From assembly GCA_965216135.1 (NCBI GenBank), contig CBDCFL010000009.1, positions 1 to 19,374 on the forward strand: a stretch of DNA of 19,374 nucleotides, written 5' to 3'. The DNA is from CBDCFL01 sp965216135. GTDB taxonomy: Bacteria; Pseudomonadota; Alphaproteobacteria; Rhodobacterales; Rhodobacteraceae. Below are positions 1 through 7,279 of this stretch, piece by piece. The position numbers were made by a program, and so were the translations under genes. A model generated the notes under the pieces. The model was not told the origin of the DNA, did no database searches, and saw only the letters and a program-made list of their open reading frames with translations. How positions within the stretch are numbered: the first letter of the stretch is position 1; each line of letters begins with the position of its first letter.

Positions 1-341
1 TCCTCGATCACATAGCCCATCGGGCCTTCTTCGATCTCGGCGTGGTCAAATTCCATGAAGAACGGTGCCGGTCCCGCGCCGGGCTTGCCGTCCGAGACCT
101 TGATTTGCAGCATCGGCGCGGCGTGTTCGGCGATGTCCTGCCAGATGCCGAGTGCGGCGAACATCCGCTTGGAGGTCAGCGCCAGCGCATAGCCGCGTCC
201 GTCGAACGTGTCGGTTTGCTGGCTCGCCTTGGCCGCCTGATCCAACAGCGCCACGTCAAAACCTGATTGCGCCAGCGCCAGTGCCAGCGTCGTGCCGTTC
301 AGCCCGCCCCCGGCAATCGCGATGTCATGGGTTCGCTTCAT
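1..341 (-). CDS. UbiH/UbiF/VisC-family FAD-dependent hydroxylase, N-terminal part (3' end outside window)
   Basis: The frame reads from an ATG at 341 leftward and is still open at base 1, so only about 113 N-terminal residues are visible. It starts with a short beta strand and a Rossmann FAD-binding loop (AGGGLNG, about residues 10-16). Next come the acidic end of the second strand (VALLD) and the DGRGYALA motif, the D-x-R element that contacts FAD in aromatic hydroxylases of the ubiquinone pathway. Family members add hydroxyl groups to the ubiquinone ring using FAD, NAD(P)H and O2, often at the membrane. An in-frame ATG at 359 would add six residues; neither start has a clear Shine-Dalgarno, and 341 fits the usual distance to the FAD loop better. 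The gene is divergent from the amidase 84 bp away. Which Ubi step it performs cannot be told from this part. Confidence 0.85.
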   Translation of the reverse strand, partial: MKRTHDIAIAGGGLNGTTLALALAQSGFDVALLDQAAKASQQTDTFDGRGYALALTSKRMFAALGIWQDIAEHAAPMLQIKVSDGKPGAGPAPFFMEFDHAEIEEGPMGYVIE

Positions 342-428
342 GGGTTCAGATAGGGCCATGCAGCCGGGATTGTCCATGCGCCGGCTTGCCGCTAGCGTGG
401 CCATATTGGACCGCCGCGAGGGGGCGTG

Positions 429-1760
429 ATGAGCACCGATTGGCTTTGGATGAGCGCTGCCGAGCTTGGTGCCGGGATCGGCCGGGGCGACATTGATCCG
501 CGCGATCTGAGCGATACCTACCTGGCCGCCATTGGGGCCCATCCGCTCAACCCGCGCATCTATGCGCGCCTGACCGTTGAACGCGCACTGGCCGAGGCCG
601 AAGCCGCCGCAAAGCGCGCCAAGGCGGGTCAGCGCCGCTCGCAGCTCGATGGTGTCCCGGTCTCATGGAAAGATCTCTTCGACACCGCAGGCGTGCCCAC
701 CGAAGCCGGGTCCGCGCTTCTGGCCGGGCGCACGCCCGATCGCGATGCCCGGGTTCTGGCCAATGCCACCGCCGCCGGTCTGGTGTGCCTTGGCAAAACC
801 CATATGTCCGAACTGGCCTTTTCCGGCCTGGGCTATAACCCGATCACCCAGACCCCGCAGTCGGTGAATGATCCGGCGGCGGTGGCAGGCGGGTCATCCT
901 CGGGTGCTGCGGCCTCGGTTGCGTTTGGGCTGGCGGCGGCGGGCGTCGGCTCTGATACCGGGGGCTCGGTGCGTATACCGGCGGTCTGGAATGATCTGGT
1001 CGGGCTGAAAACCACACCCGGACGGCTGTCGTTGAGGGGTGTCGTGCCGCTTTGCGCCGCTTTCGACACAGTTGGCGCGCTCTGCCGGTCGGTGCCGGAT
1101 GCGGCATTGATGCTCGGCGCGCTGGGCGGTGCGCCACCCGGCGATCTTCGCGGTGCAACACTCAAAGGTGCGCGGTTTCTGGTGCTGACCAACCTGGCCC
1201 TGGACGATTTGCAGCCGCAACCCGCCGCCGGGTTCAAAAGCGCGTGCCAACGGCTACAGGCGGCGGGCGCGCTCATCGAGCGGGCCGAAATCGAAGCGAT
1301 CAAGGCGGCGATGCCACTATCCGGCGTGCTTTTTGCGACCGAAGCCTATGCAACCTGGCGCGACGTGATCGAGGGCGCGCCTGAAAAGATGTTTAGCGAG
1401 ATTTTGGAGCGGTTTCGCGGCGGGGCCAAGTATTCAGGCGCGGATTACGTTGCCGCATGGCAAAACCTGCGCGCGCTTCGGCGCGATTGGGCGCATCAGA
1501 GTGCGGGTTATGACGCGGTTCTGACGCCGACCTCGGCCATCCTGCCGCCAAATCTGGAAAAACTCGCGACCAGTCGAGATTACTACATCCACCAAAACCT
1601 GTTGGCCCTGCGCAACACCCGCATCGGCAATCTGATGGGCGTACCGGCCCTGACACTGCCGACCGGCCTTGCCGCCACCGGCATTCAGCTTCTGGGCCAG
1701 CCCATGGGCGAGGCCAAACTGTTGCGGCTGGGGGCTGCGGCAGAGGCAGCACTCGCCTAG
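429..1760 (+). CDS. Amidase-signature (AS) family amidohydrolase
   Basis: This is a 443-residue protein of the amidase-signature family, serine hydrolases that cleave carboxamides with a Ser-cisSer-Lys triad. Counting from the GTG at 426 (one codon before this ATG), Lys82 lies in SWKDLFD, the cis-Ser is Ser157 in GGSSSG and the nucleophile is Ser181 in DTGGSVR. The 24-residue spacing between the two serines is that of the family, and the Gly/Ser-rich signature block between them is intact. The length is normal for a single-domain amidase. The ATG at 429 is preferred over the overlapping GTG at 426; a purine-rich GAGGGGG run lies just upstream. The substrate cannot be assigned: it could be a general aliphatic amidase, or an allophanate or indoleacetamide hydrolase relative. 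The TAG stop overlaps the left tip of a 165-bp palindrome. Confidence 0.9.
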   Translation: MSTDWLWMSAAELGAGIGRGDIDPRDLSDTYLAAIGAHPLNPRIYARLTVERALAEAEAAAKRAKAGQRRSQLDGVPVSWKDLFDTAGVPTEAGSALLAGRTPDRDARVLANATAAGLVCLGKTHMSELAFSGLGYNPITQTPQSVNDPAAVAGGSSSGAAASVAFGLAAAGVGSDTGGSVRIPAVWNDLVGLKTTPGRLSLRGVVPLCAAFDTVGALCRSVPDAALMLGALGGAPPGDLRGATLKGARFLVLTNLALDDLQPQPAAGFKSACQRLQAAGALIERAEIEAIKAAMPLSGVLFATEAYATWRDVIEGAPEKMFSEILERFRGGAKYSGADYVAAWQNLRALRRDWAHQSAGYDAVLTPTSAILPPNLEKLATSRDYYIHQNLLALRNTRIGNLMGVPALTLPTGLAATGIQLLGQPMGEAKLLRLGAAAEAALA

Positions 1761-1923
1761 AGCCTCGATCGGAATATCTGCACCGCTCAGCCAAACAGAT
1801 TTTGGCAAAGATCAAGCGCCGCCGCGCCGCGCGTGGCACCGTCGCGGGCAAGTAGTGCCGCGCGGAAATTTGCCAAAATCCGTTTGGCCCGAATGGGTTG
1901 GCAGATATTCTGACCGAGGCTCT
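1759..1923. repeat. 165-bp imperfect palindrome between convergent genes (MITE-like or large hairpin)
   Basis: The outer arms, 1759-1781 and 1901-1923, match as inverted repeats at 21 of 23 positions. A second arm pair, 1790-1809 and 1869-1888, matches at 19 of 20. Further GC-rich pairing (CCGCGCGTGGCAC against GTGCCGCGCGG) continues toward the centre, so nearly the whole segment can fold into one long hairpin. It fills the gap between the amidase stop and the ggt stop. It could be a small non-autonomous element whose ends are the 23-bp repeats, or a bidirectional termination structure. No target duplication is obvious. Confidence 0.7.
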
Positions 1924-1928
1924 TGCCG

Positions 1929-3509
1929 CTAATACCCGATCGCCAGCCCGTCCTTGCGCGGGTCCGACCCGCCGGTCAGAACCCCGCTTTCGGCGTCGAT
2001 CCAGATCGCCTGCCCACCGCCGAGTGGGGTCTCGGCCACCTGACAGGCATGGCCCAGTGCGGCCAGTTGATCGCTAACACCCGGTGCATATCCGCGCTCC
2101 AGTTCCAGCTTGCCCTGATAGGCAAAACTTCTCGGACCATCCAGCGCCTGCTGCACATCCATGCCAAAATCAACGATATTGCTCAGCAGTCGAATATGGC
2201 CGGTCGGCTGATAGGCCCCGCCCATCACCCCAAAGGGCATCACTACCTGGCCGCCCTGGCGCGCCAGGGCCGGAATGATCGTGTGCAGGGGCCGCTTACC
2301 GGGCCCAGCCTCGTTCGGGTGGCCCGGCTCAAGCGTAAAGCCCGCGCCGCGATTTTGAAACAAAATGCCGAACCTGTCGGACGCCAGACCCGAACCAAAG
2401 GCGAAATACATCGAATAGATCAGCGATACCGCCATCCGGTCGCGATCAACGACGCTGAGATAGACGGTATCCAGGTGCATCGCGCCGCTTTGGCGATCCA
2501 GCAGGGGATTTGCGCGTCCCGGGTCGATCTTCCCGGCCAAATCGGCCCCGGTCTTTGCCGACAGCATATGATCGATCCGCGTCGCGCGATCCGCATCGCC
2601 GATAAACCGGTCGCGCGCGTCATAGGCGAACTTGGCCGCCTCGGCCTCAAGATGCGCGCGCTCGGCCCCGAACGGATCGAGCGCGCCGATGTCGAAATGC
2701 GACAGGATGTGGGCCATCAGGATGGCGGTCGCGCCTTGGGTATTTGGCGGATGCTCAATCAGCTCAAACCCGCGATAATCCCCTGACAAAGGCGTCACAT
2801 ATTCGCTTCTGGTCGCGGCGAAATCGTCGAGCGTGTGCGATCCACCGGCGGCGGCAAGGGCGGCCACCATATCCGCGGCCACCTCGCCTTCATAAAAGCC
2901 CGCGCGACCTTTCGCCGCGACGCGCCGCAGCACCTCGGCCTGACCCTTGTGCCGCCAGATCTGCCCAACCCTGGGCGGCTGCCCGTCCAGCAGATACCAG
3001 TCGCGCGCCACACCCTGCAGCCGCGATGCGTTGCGCGCCCAGTCATGCGCGACCCGTGGCGATATCGGCAGCCCGCACTCGGCATAATGGATGGCCGGGG
3101 CGAGGCTGGCGGCAAGACCGGCGCGGCCCCAATCCTCTGACAGGCGGCAAAATCCATCAATCGCACCGGGCAGGGTGACAGCATCGGCTGAAAGGCCATC
3201 TATTTCGCTCGCACCGGTCGCGCGAAGGCGCTCGGCGTCCAGACCGCCGGGCGCACGCCCCGACCCGTTCAGCGCGATGATGTCATCGGACGCTGGCGGC
3301 TTGACCAGCACAAACAGATCGCCGCCGATACTGGTGCCGTGGGGCTCGCAAAGGCCCAGCAGAACCGCGCCCGCAATTGCCGCATCAACGGCATTGCCAC
3401 CGTCCTGCAGAATGCGCAGGGCGGCCTGGGTTGCCAGCGGATGGGAAGTTGCGCAGATCGCGTTTTCAGCAAAGACCGGCGACCGGCCCGGCATCTGAAA
3501 ATCTCGCAT
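1929..3509 (-). CDS. Gamma-glutamyltransferase-family Ntn hydrolase (YwrD/HpxW-like)
   Basis: The 526-residue protein is the full length of the gamma-glutamyltransferase family, proenzymes that cut themselves before a threonine to release the N-terminal nucleophile. The N-terminal block (ATSHPLATQAALRIL, GGNAVDAAIA, GTSIGGD) is typical. The predicted self-cleavage site is before Thr348 in DTVYLSVVD, followed by FGSG. The motif KRPLHTIIP replaces the PLSSM type of true E. coli-like GGT, and PFGVMGG stands where the oxyanion-hole glycines lie. These differences point to the YwrD/HpxW side of the family, whose members include an oxamate amidohydrolase. No signal peptide is visible, which suggests a cytoplasmic enzyme. 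The gene converges on the amidase. A start at codon 6 (M) is possible. The exact substrate is unknown. Confidence 0.85.
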   Translation of the reverse strand: MRDFQMPGRSPVFAENAICATSHPLATQAALRILQDGGNAVDAAIAGAVLLGLCEPHGTSIGGDLFVLVKPPASDDIIALNGSGRAPGGLDAERLRATGASEIDGLSADAVTLPGAIDGFCRLSEDWGRAGLAASLAPAIHYAECGLPISPRVAHDWARNASRLQGVARDWYLLDGQPPRVGQIWRHKGQAEVLRRVAAKGRAGFYEGEVAADMVAALAAAGGSHTLDDFAATRSEYVTPLSGDYRGFELIEHPPNTQGATAILMAHILSHFDIGALDPFGAERAHLEAEAAKFAYDARDRFIGDADRATRIDHMLSAKTGADLAGKIDPGRANPLLDRQSGAMHLDTVYLSVVDRDRMAVSLIYSMYFAFGSGLASDRFGILFQNRGAGFTLEPGHPNEAGPGKRPLHTIIPALARQGGQVVMPFGVMGGAYQPTGHIRLLSNIVDFGMDVQQALDGPRSFAYQGKLELERGYAPGVSDQLAALGHACQVAETPLGGGQAIWIDAESGVLTGGSDPRKDGLAIGY

Positions 3510-4077
3510 GACGCCCCCTTTCGCAGCGCGAGCTTAATGTGGCCACGGGCTACTGCCAAACGGGATTTTGGGGGGAAGGGTAGAGCCTCGACGCCGCGCA
3601 CTGGGTGGGGGCTGTTAAACGCGACGCCGAGGGAAGCTATATGCAGCTACGCAATAAAAATCGCGCAGCAATCTGGCGCTACTATGGGGCATTTACGGCA
3701 TTTTGGCGGCAACGGGCATTTTTTGGCGTGGGCGGGGGGCATTTCCATATGCAACGGGTGAGGGCGTCAGAGCGGTGAATGTTCGCGTAAATTATTGATA
3801 AAGCTCGTAAAAACTAGGTGATCGCTCCACCAGCGACCCTCGGCGTCCGCTCTGCCGACAGCAAATCGCCGCATCAGGCCACGCGGGGCGGTGCATATGC
3901 GGTTTGAGCGACAGAATCCTCGTCTAACGTCAGGACCTATGAACTGAGCGAAATTGTCGGATCACGGCTTAGCGCCCATTCTTGCAAAAAAAGCACGTCC
4001 CGCAACCGAGGGCAGTGCCCGATCGCGGGTGGGCACCTCTTCGGGTTGAGGTCTGCGCTTTATGGTGCCGCCACGCC
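3510..4077. other. Gene-free stretch upstream of ggt with short degenerate repeats
   Basis: No open frame here looks like a protein. The stretch presumably holds the ggt promoter on its left side. Four copies of GGCATTT occur between 3688 and 3744. At 3555-3571 and 3581-3591 lie two words that closely match parts of the 165-bp palindrome beyond ggt. The rightmost part ends at the target site of the IS1595-family transposon, so this spacer and the one after 11636 were one intergenic region of about 0.8 kb before insertion. Confidence 0.5.
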
Positions 4078-4085
4078 TTATGTTT
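4078..4085. repeat. Left 8-bp target site duplication of the large IS1595-family transposon
   Basis: TTATGTTT directly abuts the left terminal inverted repeat. An identical copy at 11629-11636 abuts the right one. Eight base pairs is the duplication size known for the IS1595 family. Confidence 0.9.
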
Positions 4086-4107
4086 GGGGCTTATAACTCT
4101 GCCTTGA
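4086..4107 (+). repeat. Left terminal inverted repeat of the IS1595-family transposon
   Basis: This 22-bp end is the exact reverse complement of 11607-11628. Identity stops after TTGA on both sides. Confidence 0.9.
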
Positions 4108-4122
4108 AATCAAGCTGCGGAA

Positions 4123-4141
4123 TACCCATATGTGATGGGTA
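4123..4141. promoter_or_regulatory. Inverted repeat upstream of the IS1595 transposase
   Basis: TACCCAT, a five-base spacer and ATGGGTA form a perfect 7-bp inverted repeat that ends at the transposase Shine-Dalgarno (AGGGAG, 4141-4146). Its position suggests an operator or an RNA hairpin that dampens transposase translation. That role is inferred from position only. Confidence 0.35.
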
Positions 4142-4156
4142 GGGAGAATCAGCATC

Positions 4157-5117
4157 ATGGCACACAAAGCACCCGGAAAATCTGACCGCGAGGGCATTAG
4201 CCTGATGGCCCTCGGCGACATGTTCCCGACCGAGGAAAGCGCCCGTCAATGGTTTGAGACCCGTATCTGGCCGGATGGTCGCTATTGCCCGCAATGCGGC
4301 AGCACCAGAACCCATGAAGCCAGCCACAATGACATGCCCTACCGTTGCTCCGATTGCGGGGCCTATTTCTCTGTCAAGACTGGCACCGTGATGCGCAAAT
4401 CTCAACTCCCGCTTCGCAAGTGGGTGTTCGCGATCTATCTGCACCTCACGTCCCTCAAGGGCGTATCGAGCATGAAGCTGCATCGTGATATTGGCGTGCC
4501 CCAAAAGACAGCGTGGTTTATGCTACAGCGTATCCGCAAGGCGTGGGAAGGCGGCGACAAGCTCTTTGCCGGCCCCGTCGAGATCGACGAGACCTATTTC
4601 GGCGGCAGGGAGAAGAACAAGCACTCCAACAAGAAACTCCGGGCTGGCAGGGGCGGCACCGGCAAGGCCGCCGTCGTGGGCGCGAAGGATCGCAAGACCA
4701 ACAAAATCAAGGCCAAAGTCGTCGAGAATACCGACGCGAAGACCCTACAGGAGTTCGTGACAGACAGCGCCGCCGATGGCGCGACCGTCTTCACAGATGA
4801 TGCCGCCGCTTACAGGGGCATGCCGTTCGATCATGAGAGCGTGCGTCACAGCGTTGGCGAGTACGTCCGGGATATGGGCCCACACCAACGGGATCGAAAG
4901 CTTCTGGGCCACTCTGAAGCGCGCTCACAAGGGCGTCTACCACAAGATCAGCCCCAAGCATTTGCAACGCTATGTGGACGAATTCGCGGGCCGCCACGGC
5001 GTCCGCGAGCGCGACACGCTCGACCAGATGCAATCGGTTGTTGCCGGGATGGTCGGTAAGCGGCTAGGATATCGGGAGTTGGTGGCCGATGTAGGCCACC
5101 CATCTTCCCGCTCGTAG
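4157..5117 (+). pseudogene. IS1595-family transposase, frameshifted
   Basis: The N-terminal part has a zinc ribbon (CPQCG ... CSDCG, about residues 45-67) followed by the IS1595 catalytic core. The first Asp is in VEIDETYFGG and the second in VFTDDAAAYRG. Near 4876-4878 (GGG within GATATGGGCCCAC) the frame is lost. The continuation, HTNGIESFWATLKR with the catalytic Glu and the following Lys, is in the +1 frame and ends at 5117. Removing one G restores an uninterrupted protein of about 320 residues ending in the family's usual tail. The unshifted product stops at 5059 and lacks the catalytic Glu, so it should be inactive unless the shift is bypassed. The AGGGAG upstream supports the start at 4157. 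Confidence 0.85.
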
Positions 5118-5139
5118 CTGACATGCTCGCAGGAAGGGA

Positions 5140-5165
5140 GATTGAAGGGGCGCACCCCTCTTGAC
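5140..5165 (-). terminator. Short GC hairpin after the passenger genes
   Basis: AGGGG-TGCG-CCCCT on the minus strand (about 5146-5160) forms a compact 5-bp stem downstream of gene C. It may terminate the passenger transcript. No long T-run follows, so the assignment is weak. Confidence 0.3.
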
Positions 5166-5235
5166 CTTTATAGTCGAGAGGACTTCAGCATGTCTACTTC
5201 TTTTTCAAATTCAGAACCTGCCCCCGGAACTCATA

Positions 5236-6390
5236 CCAACGGCCCCCAGATTTGACTCAAGGGGATTCCCACGAGCGGCGTGATCTGATTCAGTGGCATC
5301 AAGGCAAGGGAGGCTTTGATGGCAGTAAGGATTACGCGCAAAGACAAGTCCGCAGGCGAGCTTCGCCAGGAAGCGGCGCGGTGCCGGGATGGGAAAGCGG
5401 CGCGACGGATGTTGGCGATTGCCCTGGTTCTGGATGGGGTTGACCGCAAGACGGCGGCAGAAAACTGCGGCATGGATCGGCAGACGCTGCGGGATTGGGC
5501 CCACCGTTACAATGCGGAGGGCGTGTCGGGCCTGTTCAACCGTCGCCCGCCGGATCCACCCTGTCTGCTGAGCGCGGCACAGAAGGAGGAGTTGGCGGAA
5601 ATGGTTCGGGCGGGTCCCGACCCCGAAACCGATGGGGTTGTGCGCTGGCGGCGCATTGATCTGAAACGCAAGATCGAAGAGCGCTTCGGCGTCACCATGC
5701 ATGAGCGAACTGTTGGCAAACAATTGGCAAGCCTGGGCTTTCGGCGTCTGTCGGCGCGCCCGCAGCATCCGAAATCCGACCCGGATGCACAGGAGGCTTT
5801 TAAAAAAACTTCGCCGCAGAGGTAGAAGCAGCCTTGCCGGAAACAGCCCGCAGCAAGCCCCTGGAGATATGGTTTCAGGATGAAGCGCGGGTTGGCCAGC
5901 AGGGCACGCTCACCCGTATCTGGGCCGAGCGTGGAACACGCCCCCGTGCCCCGCGCGACACCCGCTATATCTGGAGCTACATTTTCGGCACCGTCTGCCC
6001 GGAACGGGCTGAAGCGGCCGCTCTGATCATGCCACATGCCGACACACAGGCCATGAGCGCGCATCTCGCCGAGATCGCTAAAACCGTCGCATCGGGCGCA
6101 CATGCCCTTCTCATTCTGGATGGCGCTGGCTGGCACGGTTCGGCAGAGCTGGAGGTACCCGACAACATCACCCTGCTCAAACTCCCGCCCTATTCCCCTG
6201 AACTCAACCCGATGGAAAATGTGTGGGCTTATCTGCGTGCCAACAAGCTCGCCATATCCGTCTTCGACAATTATGAGCAGATCGTCGACAGGTGTTGCGA
6301 AGCATGGAACTTCTTTGCAAACGACAAAACCGCAATCACGTCAATCACTACCAGACAATGGGCCAAAACGGTCAACGACTAGGCCGTTGG
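5236..6390 (+). mobile_element. IS630-family insertion sequence
   Basis: The element is flanked by TA at 5234-5235 and 6391-6392, the target duplication of the IS630/Tc1 group. Its ends share CCAACGGCC as inverted repeats. It carries one transposase split over two frames. It lies inside passenger gene C; removing it restores that gene, so it arrived after the IS1595-family transposon. Confidence 0.85.
5319..6382 (+). CDS. IS630-family transposase read through a -1 frameshift
   Basis: The first part (5319-5825) has a helix-turn-helix and homeodomain-like N-terminus (KTAAENCGMDRQTLRDW, then WRRIDLKRKIEERFG). The second part (open from 5804, ending 6382) holds the DDE core: WFQDEARVG with the first Asp, LILDGAGWHG with the second, and SPELNPMENVW with the Glu. 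The frames meet at a run of seven A's (5802-5808). Reading it as if it had eight, or slipping back one base, gives FKKNFAAEVEAALP and a continuous protein of about 354 residues, the normal IS630 length. This may be programmed slippage, as seen in part of this family, or a recent base loss. The ATG at 5319 is preferred over the TTG at 5316. Confidence 0.8.
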
Positions 6391-6609
6391 TATCAGACCA
6401 AATGTAGCAAAGCTGCTCACGGTCATCCTGAGAAAGACGTGGATCACGCTGAACCTCAATCATCCCCTTCCCGAGAAGTTCAAGTGCCTCCTGGGCCAAA
6501 CCCTTATGCGACCGATCCAAATGACAAAGTGCTTCAGCAGATATGCGAAGCCATGATCCGACGCTTCGACGAGATGCAGGAAGAGAAAGTTCGTCGCTCA
6601 TAAGGAAAT

Positions 6610-6637
6610 CTCCTTCTTTGTGGGTTGAGCCCTGCCC
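6610..6637 (-). promoter_or_regulatory. Repeated leader module upstream of gene C
   Basis: On the minus strand a GC hairpin (GCCCG ... CGGGC) is followed by AGGGCTCAACCCAC and then AAAGAAGGAGA just before the ATG of gene C. Almost the same block precedes gene B at 7022-7049. The repetition suggests a shared translational control element or duplication of a gene cassette boundary. Confidence 0.45.
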
Positions 6638-6694
6638 GCGCCAACGGGCTGGACCTTCTTTGAGCGCTAGATATAAAGGAATTGGCTATGTCTA

Positions 6695-7015
6695 CTACTT
6701 TAACTGCACATTCAATCGAGGCTGGAAGCGTTGAACCAGATCTTGCTCCCTCTTCGCCCGGCTCCGCGCGTCCTGGAGTACCATTGCGTGAATGTGGGTC
6801 GCACCCAGTAGCTCCGCCTCCGGCCAATCTTCGTGAGTGGGAAGACGCTCTGCGAAGTTTTGGGTCTGACCAATGTAGAAGGGACGCCATAGAGACTTCC
6901 CTTGCTCGTCTGACACCAAGCCAGCGAAGATATATAGACCGCCAACTTCGCGCCAATTGTCGTCCGGTTGATACACTGTAAACTCATGGCCTAACCAACT
7001 AGCCGTGTAACTCAT
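6695..7015 (-). CDS. Passenger gene B: stand-alone GIY-YIG nuclease domain protein
   Basis: This 106-residue protein is little more than one GIY-YIG domain, a fold that cuts DNA with a metal ion and is found in homing endonucleases, UvrC and some mobile-element enzymes. GLYIFAG (about residues 26-32) is the GIY strand and FYIGQTQ (about 46-52) the YIG strand. AERLPTH carries the expected catalytic Arg, and KREQDLVQRFQPRLN near the C-terminus holds the expected metal-binding Glu. No extra DNA-binding domain is present. GAGAAGGAG lies before the ATG. The gene lies between A and C on the same strand, inside the IS1595-family transposon. It is intact. A role in transposon maintenance or target cutting is a guess. 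Confidence 0.8.
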   Translation of the reverse strand: MSYTASWLGHEFTVYQPDDNWREVGGLYIFAGLVSDEQGKSLWRPFYIGQTQNFAERLPTHEDWPEAELLGATHIHAMVLQDARSRAKREQDLVQRFQPRLNVQLK

Positions 7016-7021
7016 GAGAAC

Positions 7022-7049
7022 TCTCCTTCTCGTGGGTATGAGCCCTGCC
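7022..7049 (-). promoter_or_regulatory. Repeated leader module upstream of gene B
   Basis: On the minus strand GAGTCCCGCC can pair with GGCAGGGCTC (nine of ten positions, including one G-T pair). ACCCACGAGAAGGAGA and the ATG follow. The block from GGCAGGGCTCA to the Shine-Dalgarno is nearly identical to that of gene C. Confidence 0.45.
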
Positions 7050-7279
7050 TGACCACTCGGCGGGACTCACGTTCACCGATAACGCCACACGGTGATGGTT
7101 TTTCCACGGTCAAGCGCGAGTTTTGTTTCAAGGCCCATCTCGACTAACAACTCATAGGTCTGCTTTTGCGGTGCCAAGCACTGGGCAAGTCCCGTTCGCG
7201 CCGACTGGCGAACGGGATAGCGGCGCAGAGCGTCGGCCAACAAGGACAGTTGTCCTTGTGGAGGCGAGAGATATAACCG

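Larger units (their letters stand above)
5211..6601 (-). pseudogene. Passenger gene C, small protein of unknown function, interrupted by IS630
   Basis: The frame starts at 6601 after a strong Shine-Dalgarno (AAGGAG) and codes for 70 native residues beginning MSDELSLPASRRSVG before reaching the IS630 insertion. Joining 6393 to 5235, which removes the IS and one TA copy, continues the same frame through MSSGGRF to a stop at 5211-5213. The result is a complete 77-residue protein. This exact rejoining supports gene C as real. With the IS present, translation ends at 6341 after 16 foreign residues, so an 86-residue variant could still be made. The protein is charged and probably helical, with no motif I recognise. 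It is the last gene of the minus-strand set, and its leader resembles that of gene B. Confidence 0.6.

Noticed and set aside
1923..2786. 287-codon plus-strand frame
   Set aside because: It is antisense to the GGT-family gene, with no motif of its own.
3510..4077. tRNA, CRISPR array or attachment site in the gene-free stretch
   Set aside because: I found no T-loop consensus, no regular spacer-repeat pattern and no integrase nearby.
5190..5235. Plus-strand start ATGTCTACTTC that could run into IS630 and, after its removal, onward
   Set aside because: After excision the plausible downstream plus frame is off by one, while the minus frame (gene C) rejoins exactly to a stop.
6682..6981. Plus-strand 99-codon frame starting MSTTLTAHS with an AGGA upstream
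   Set aside because: It lies antisense to the GIY-YIG gene, whose motifs and ribosome site are clear. The plus-strand product has no recognisable motif.
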